Source of the DNA: Thermoplasmata archaeon
Lineage (GTDB): Archaea; Thermoplasmatota; Thermoplasmata; Lutacidiplasmatales; UBA184
NCBI GenBank assembly: GCA_013044425.1
Contig: JABEUK010000164.1
Coordinates: forward strand, 1-10,274
Length of the DNA stretch: 10,274 nt
Reading direction: 5' to 3'
Shown here: in pieces, positions 6,419 through 10,274 of the stretch
How positions within the stretch are numbered: position 1 is the stretch's first letter
Layout of the letters: each line of letters starts with the position of its first letter
Program-made: the position numbers and the translations under genes
Notes under the pieces: generated by a model
Seen by the model: the letters and a program-made list of their open reading frames with translations, nothing else
What the model was told of the DNA's origin: nothing
Databases searched by the model: none

Positions 6419-7504
6419 TCACCCAGGGGCCAGTTCGGCAGAGCCGCGGTTCAGGACCGATTTGAAGTGCTGCTGGAGGATCCCCGCGGCGATCACGAGG
6501 CCGAGGCCGAGGATGACGAAGCCGATCGTCAAGGGCAGGCCCGCCGCGGTGCGCAGGTTCTCCAGGTACTGCACGAGATAGATCACCCCGTAGCTCATGA
6601 ATCCGATCCCGATGATCGAGGTCGTCGCCACGACGAAGGAGCGAGGGAACCGCCCGAGGGAGAGGTAGCGCCGCAGCGCCCGGCCGCACTCCCACACGAG
6701 GCCGCCCAGGACCCACCAGATCATCGCGCCCTGGAAGAAGGACAGCAGCGCGTCGAGCGCCCCGTGGGGATTGGTGGTGTAGGCATTGTACCCTGCGAGG
6801 AAGCCGACGCCGACGAGGAGCACCGAGAACAGCCCGAACCCGAAGGCGACCGAGCCCGTGCGCACGTCCCGCGACGCGGAGCGCACGGAGTCGATGATCG
6901 CCTCGTCGATGTCGAACGTCCAGAAGATGAGATAGATCCCGAGGAGGATCGCGATCCCGACCACTCCCCAGACCAGCACGCCGCCGGCGGCGGCGATCCC
7001 GAGGACGAGGAGGACCAGCGCGACCGGGAGGATCGTCTTCGCGCGCAGCTTCGGGTCCTTCATCGCGCGGACGATGGTGTAGTACGTCGATTCGATGCTC
7101 GCGTTCTGGCGGATGTAGACCTTGTGTACGCCGTCGATGCGCAGGCGCGAGGCCAGGATCGGGAAGAGGTGCTCGTCCTCGGCTCCGTCGCTGACGAGGT
7201 GGGCGGAGGTGGCGTGTACGCGTTCGAGGACGAGATCGAACTGCTCGGCGACCCGGGTGTCCGATAGGAGGCCGACCTTGGGGGATCCGGTCAGTACGCA
7301 GACCTCTCCCTCTTCCCCCAGCTTCGCGATCTCGTCGAGGATGCGGACCGCCGCGAACATCGCGTTCGTGTCGCTGTCCTCGGGGTCGGCGATCCCCAGT
7401 CGCGTCGCGGCGTCGATGACGGCCGCGCGTCCGACGATCGGTCCGGCGACGCCGGCCTTGCGGCCGAGGTCGTCATCGCGATCGATGCACACGACCAAGC
7501 GCAT
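6419..7504 (-). CDS. DUF373 family protein: acidic N-terminal domain plus about six membrane helices
   Basis: A 361-residue member of an archaeal family with no known function. Residues 1-150 are a soluble domain with the family's acidic blocks: VVCIDRDDDLGRKAG (4-18), GPIVGR (21-26), ADPEDSDTNAMFAA (39-52), LTGSPKVGLLSD (71-82) and HLVSDGAEDEHLFPI (102-116), then SRLRIDGVHKVYIRQ. The clustered aspartates suggest a metal or nucleotide site, which is inference. Hydrophobic segments near 158-176, 178-197, 218-239, 255-273, 290-313 and 324-344 suggest about six transmembrane helices. The start at 7504 matches the conserved N-terminus. A four-helix membrane protein gene lies 72 bases upstream on the same strand. 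Family assignment is strong; function is open. Confidence 0.9.
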   Translation of the reverse strand: MRLVVCIDRDDDLGRKAGVAGPIVGRAAVIDAATRLGIADPEDSDTNAMFAAVRILDEIAKLGEEGEVCVLTGSPKVGLLSDTRVAEQFDLVLERVHATSAHLVSDGAEDEHLFPILASRLRIDGVHKVYIRQNASIESTYYTIVRAMKDPKLRAKTILPVALVLLVLGIAAAGGVLVWGVVGIAILLGIYLIFWTFDIDEAIIDSVRSASRDVRTGSVAFGFGLFSVLLVGVGFLAGYNAYTTNPHGALDALLSFFQGAMIWWVLGGLVWECGRALRRYLSLGRFPRSFVVATTSIIGIGFMSYGVIYLVQYLENLRTAAGLPLTIGFVILGLGLVIAAGILQQHFKSVLNRGSAELAPG

Positions 7505-7529
7505 GGCGCTCGTCGAAGGGTGCCCCGGA

Positions 7530-7536
7530 GCTTAAC
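7530..7536 (-). promoter_or_regulatory. Possible TATA element for the DUF373 gene
   Basis: The minus strand reads GTTAAGC, an A/T patch centred about 29 bases before the ATG at 7504. This would put transcription start within a few bases of the start codon. No SD is visible before the ATG. The match is poor (TTAA only), so this is a positional inference. Confidence 0.35.
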
Positions 7537-7576
7537 CGTCTAGGTGCGACGGGCGCCCCTCCGTCTCCCCGGCGCT

Positions 7577-8122
7577 CTAGCGGGAAGCGGGAGGATTCTC
7601 GGCGGCGGAGCTCCTGCGCTGGAACCGCATCGCTCGATGCGCGACGTGCCTCAGCTGCATCGCCAACCGCACATACACGCTCCAGCCGATCAGGAAGAAG
7701 ATCCCCATGAAGAGGGCATAGAGCGCGTTGCCCGAGCTCGCGATGAACCCATCGCCGGAGAGAGCCGCCAGCAGGAGGAACAAGAACCCCCCGACGGCCT
7801 CGAAGGTGAGGCGGGAGCGGTGCAGACGTCCGACCAGGGCGACGAGGGCGAGCCCGAGGAGCACGAGCAGGACCGCGAGAACGGCGTGCACCGAGAGCCA
7901 CCCGTACGAGCCCGCGCCCGGTCCGAAGAGGGTGGAGACGGAGGCGGGGATGTTCGGACCCCAGACCGACACGCCGACGCCGATGACGAACTCGGCGAAC
8001 AGTCCCGTGAGCAGGAGCATGACGAACAGACGAGGAAGGATCGTAGCGTGTGGGTCGACCGGCGGCCCGCGCCCTCCGGGTCCCCCGGCCCATGGCTCCT
8101 CGCGGTTCTCGCTGGTTCCCAT
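7577..8122 (-). CDS. Unrecognised four-helix membrane protein
   Basis: A 181-residue protein I cannot assign to a family. Residues 1-29 are Gly/Pro-rich and polar (MGTSENREEPWAGGPGG). Hydrophobic stretches lie at about 31-53, 76-98, 109-123 and 133-153, followed by a basic tail (RLAMQLRHVAHRAMRFQRR) that is probably cytoplasmic. The loop after helix 1 (WGPNIPASVSTLFGPGAGSYG) is rich in Gly, Pro and Ser. Coding is supported by the sustained hydrophobic/polar alternation in this frame, whereas the overlapping frames give charged, Arg/Pro-rich shadows. The DUF373 gene follows 72 bases downstream on the same strand. Neither a clear TATA box nor an SD precedes the start, so the exact start is uncertain; an internal ATG at codon 35 would remove part of helix 1. 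It is divergent from proS. Confidence 0.75.
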   Translation of the reverse strand: MGTSENREEPWAGGPGGRGPPVDPHATILPRLFVMLLLTGLFAEFVIGVGVSVWGPNIPASVSTLFGPGAGSYGWLSVHAVLAVLLVLLGLALVALVGRLHRSRLTFEAVGGFLFLLLAALSGDGFIASSGNALYALFMGIFFLIGWSVYVRLAMQLRHVAHRAMRFQRRSSAAENPPASR

Positions 8123-8219
8123 CCTCGGCCCACTTGCACGTCCGAGCCGGGAGGAGGTCTTGAGTCCAACGGGTTCCGGGCAACCCTCGCCGAGCCGGGA
8201 GAAGCGCGTGTCGGGTTAT

Positions 8220-8229
8220 GGTTATAATC
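8220..8229 (+). promoter_or_regulatory. TATA box of proS; decides its start codon
   Basis: GGTTATAATC is the clearest A/T element in the 133-base gap between the four-helix protein gene and proS. The TTATAA core (8222-8227) is centred about 31 bases before the ATG at 8256, which predicts a transcript starting near 8251. That makes the ATG at 8256 the likely start. The in-frame GTG at 8208 and TTG at 8160 would lie upstream of transcription start. Confidence 0.62.
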
Positions 8230-8255
8230 CAGAGGCCCCCCTCATCGAAGCGCCC

Positions 8256-9683
8256 ATGGGCGAGCTTCCGGACAAGCGCACCGCGTTCATCGAGTGGTAC
8301 CTCGAGGTCATCGAAGCGGCCCAGCTCACGGACAAGCGCTACCCGGTCAAGGGGATGAACGTCTGGACCCCGTACGGGTTCCGCGCCCGACGGTGCCTGG
8401 ATGCGGTGCTCATCCGCGAGATCGAAGCGACGGGATCGGAGGCGGTCGAGTTCCCGGCGCTGATCCCTTCGACGGAGTTCGCCAAGGAAGCCGAGCACAT
8501 CCAGGGGTTCAACGCCCAGGTCTACTGGGTGACCAAGGGGGGACTCGCCGAACTCGACGTACCTCTGGTGCTCCGCCCCACGAGCGAGACCGCGATGTAC
8601 CCGATCTTCTCGCTGTGGGTGCGATCGCACCGGGATCTCCCGCTCAACGTCTACCAGATCGTGAACACCTTCCGCTACGAGACGAAGACGACGCGACCGT
8701 TCCTGCGCGTTCGCGAGATCCACTTCTTCGAGGAGCACACCTGCCAAGTGAACGAGGACGCTGCGACGGCGCGGGTCGCCTCCAATCTCGACGCCTTCGC
8801 GAAGATGGCCGCGGCCCTCGATCTACCGTACCTTCCCGTTCGCCGCCCGGAGTGGGACAAGTTCGCCGGAGCGTTCTACTCGATCGCGCTCGACATCCCC
8901 GTCGGCGAGGGCCGGACGCTCCAGATCGGCAGTATCCACCACTACCGGGAGAACTTCTCCCGTCCGTACGGGATTCAATACGAGGCGAGCGACGGGAGCA
9001 CTCACTTCGCCCACCAAACGACCTTCGGACTTTCGGAGCGGCTGCTCGGGGCCGTCGTGGCCGTCCACGGGGATGCCAAGGGGGTCGTCTTCCCCTCCGC
9101 GATCGCGCCGCACCAGATCGTCATCGTCCCGATCCCGGCGGCCGCGGGCACCGCGGATCCGGGGGCGATGGCCGAGGGAATCGCGAGCCGCCTACGGCAG
9201 GGAGGACGGCGGGTCCATGTCGATGCCACCGACGCTCGACCCGGAGCGAAGTACTACTTCTGGGAGCTCCGCGGCGCCCCGCTTCGCCTGGAGATCGGTC
9301 GCCGCGAGGCGGAGCAGGGAACGGTGTCGGCCACCGACCGGCTCGGCCGCAAATCGACCTTCCCGCTGGAGCACGTCGAGGTCGAGGTCGATCGGCGCCT
9401 CGCCGATTTCGATCGCGCGCTGATGGAGCAAGCTACGGAGCGCTTCCGGGCGTCCTTCGCGTACGCCGATTCCCTCGCCGAGCTCGCGGGATCTACCCAG
9501 ATCCGGGTGGTCCGCTGGTGCGGTGGGGAGCCGTGCGGCCGCAAGATCGAAGAGGCGATCGATGGGTCGGTGCTCGGGATCCCGGAAGGTCCTCTTCCCC
9601 TGGAACCTCGCGCTCCGGGCCCATGCATCGCGTGCGCTTCCATCGAGGGCGGCGCCTGGGCGCTGGCGTCTCGGCCGCTGTAG
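8256..9683 (+). CDS. proS: Prolyl-tRNA synthetase, archaeal/eukaryotic type
   Basis: Charges tRNA-Pro with proline. A class II synthetase of 475 residues, close to the usual length near 480. Visible parts: RYPVKGMNVWTPYG (28-41), motif 1 around EAVEFPALIPSTEF (62-75), the proline-site LRPTSE (106-111), motif 2 FRYETKTTRPFLRVREI (139-155) followed by EEHT, and motif 3 around FGLSERLLGAVVAVHGD (257-273). Then come the anticodon-binding domain from about 285 (APHQIVIVPI, later GAKYYFWELRG and PLRLEIG) and a C-terminal zinc domain with C422, C427, C457 and C460. The bacterial-type editing insertion is absent. The start at 8256 rests on the TATA box at 8220-8229 and family alignment. The GTG at 8208 has GGGAG at 8197-8201 and is the main alternative, but its added codons (GGT TAT GGT TAT AAT) are unlike this GC-rich gene. 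The product ends in RPL, not the usual terminal Tyr. Confidence 0.95.
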   Translation: MGELPDKRTAFIEWYLEVIEAAQLTDKRYPVKGMNVWTPYGFRARRCLDAVLIREIEATGSEAVEFPALIPSTEFAKEAEHIQGFNAQVYWVTKGGLAELDVPLVLRPTSETAMYPIFSLWVRSHRDLPLNVYQIVNTFRYETKTTRPFLRVREIHFFEEHTCQVNEDAATARVASNLDAFAKMAAALDLPYLPVRRPEWDKFAGAFYSIALDIPVGEGRTLQIGSIHHYRENFSRPYGIQYEASDGSTHFAHQTTFGLSERLLGAVVAVHGDAKGVVFPSAIAPHQIVIVPIPAAAGTADPGAMAEGIASRLRQGGRRVHVDATDARPGAKYYFWELRGAPLRLEIGRREAEQGTVSATDRLGRKSTFPLEHVEVEVDRRLADFDRALMEQATERFRASFAYADSLAELAGSTQIRVVRWCGGEPCGRKIEEAIDGSVLGIPEGPLPLEPRAPGPCIACASIEGGAWALASRPL

Positions 9684-9716
9684 GTCGATGGGCCGGCCAC
9701 GGGGCCGCTCGATCCG

Positions 9717-10268
9717 TTATGCGCCGATCGTGCGGCCGGCGCCGACCAGAATATCGGCCTGGCCCCGAACGATATCGGAAGGGCGAACCCCCGAGAGGTC
9801 GACCAGCTCTAGGCGCGACCACGGGGCCGGAGGCGAGCCCGAGACGCGTGGCCACTCACCGGAGAAGATGAACCCCAGGTCCCAGTGCATTTCCTCGCGC
9901 GCTGCGTCCGCGCGGGGGGAAGCGTCCGAGACCACGGTCGGAGCGTCGAGACGGAGGTCGGGACGCGCGAGCTGCTCGTGGGCGATCCGGCGCGCCGCAT
10001 CGTGCGGCGATTCGTAGAGCATGAGGTGCGAGGAGGGGAGCATCCATCCGGCCTGGACCGACGCGAGACGCTCCGTGTCCAAAGCTCCGAGCTCCTCCCA
10101 GTTCGCACGCGGATCGATCCGTCCGAGGAGGACCGTGCCGGGCGTTCCCGGAGGCGAGAGGACGAGGAAGGCGGAGAGGCACATTCCCAGCGCCGGCACC
10201 ACCGATACACCCCGCCCCCCGGGGGGGACCTCGCGTCGCAACCGACAGAACGATCGGGCCGGGGACAT
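9717..10268 (-). CDS. Divergent Nudix-like protein, possibly catalytically altered
   Basis: A 183-residue protein with a Nudix-like plan, not assignable to a named family. Residues 28-52 look like the first strands (LGMCLSAFLVL, TVLLGRIDP). Residues 74-100 (from GWMLP to IAHEQL) resemble the Nudix box: E86, R94 and E98 fit, but canonical box position 1 is Ser, 16 is I95, 20 is Q99 and 22 is A101. HWDLGFIFSG (128-137) fits the strand after the box. GDP-mannose mannosyl hydrolases also deviate in the box, so a related sugar-nucleotide role is possible but unproven. The start is uncertain: the ATG at 10268 is the first visible one, the frame stays open to the window edge, and a C/G homopolymer block at 10215-10227 lies in the first codons. 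It converges with proS, 33 bases apart. Confidence 0.6.
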   Translation of the reverse strand: MSPARSFCRLRREVPPGGRGVSVVPALGMCLSAFLVLSPPGTPGTVLLGRIDPRANWEELGALDTERLASVQAGWMLPSSHLMLYESPHDAARRIAHEQLARPDLRLDAPTVVSDASPRADAAREEMHWDLGFIFSGEWPRVSGSPPAPWSRLELVDLSGVRPSDIVRGQADILVGAGRTIGA

Positions 10269-10274
10269 GCCGGA

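Noticed and set aside
7728-8255. Long in-frame upstream extension of proS
   Set aside because: It runs antisense to the four-helix membrane protein gene and upstream of the proS TATA box; the family N-terminus begins near 8256.
7473-8747. A 424-codon minus-strand open frame spanning the four-helix protein gene and the proS start
   Set aside because: It covers two genes in other frames and the proS promoter and shows no motif.
8294-9871. A 525-codon plus-strand frame inside proS
   Set aside because: A +2 shadow of proS, Arg/Pro-rich; all synthetase motifs are in the other frame.
1-10274. tRNA genes, CRISPR repeats, insertion sequences
   Set aside because: No cloverleaf-like stretch, regularly spaced repeat, transposase frame or terminal inverted repeat was seen by eye; the intergenic gaps are too short to hold most of these.

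Overview
The window is a densely coded, GC-rich archaeal chromosome segment. The archaeal assignment is firm: it carries RNA polymerase subunit RpoE' next to Spt4, a DUF359-type (GTP-dependent) dephospho-CoA kinase, an archaeal-type (type II) glyceraldehyde-3-phosphate dehydrogenase, an archaeal/eukaryotic-type prolyl-tRNA synthetase and a DUF373 membrane protein. Several starts have an A/T-rich TATA-like element about 26-40 bases upstream and no Shine-Dalgarno (SD) site, which suggests leaderless or near-leaderless transcripts. High GC with an acyl-CoA dehydrogenase and a catabolic-type glutamate dehydrogenase fits a heterotrophic, possibly Thermoplasmatota-like archaeon. That lineage guess is inference and was not tested.

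Layout. Bases 1-1045 (minus strand) hold an information-processing and CoA cluster: rpoE', spt4 and the dephospho-CoA kinase gene, overlapping end to end and probably one transcript from the TATA box at 1067-1075. The kinase gene runs off the left edge. Bases 1103-2125 (minus) encode GAPDH. A 112-base divergent promoter region separates it from a plus-strand acyl-CoA dehydrogenase gene (2238-3428), followed 7 bases later by thiL (3436-4458). Glutamate dehydrogenase (about 4508-5770) and a purine-type phosphoribosyltransferase (5782-6396) form a second plus-strand pair. They converge on a minus-strand pair of membrane proteins: DUF373 (6419-7504) and, upstream of it, an unrecognised four-helix protein (7577-8122). 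proS (8256-9683, plus) is divergent from that pair and convergent with a degenerate Nudix-like gene (9717-10268, minus) at the right edge.

Most of the content is housekeeping: transcription elongation, translation, CoA and thiamine pyrophosphate biosynthesis, glycolysis/gluconeogenesis, acyl-CoA and amino-acid oxidation, and purine salvage. No mobile element, CRISPR array, tRNA, rRNA or defence system is visible. Intergenic gaps are short (the longest, 8123-8255, is 133 bases), so no stretch over 300 bases lacks a gene. The least understood parts are the DUF373/four-helix pair and the Nudix-like protein, whose Nudix box lacks several catalytic positions.
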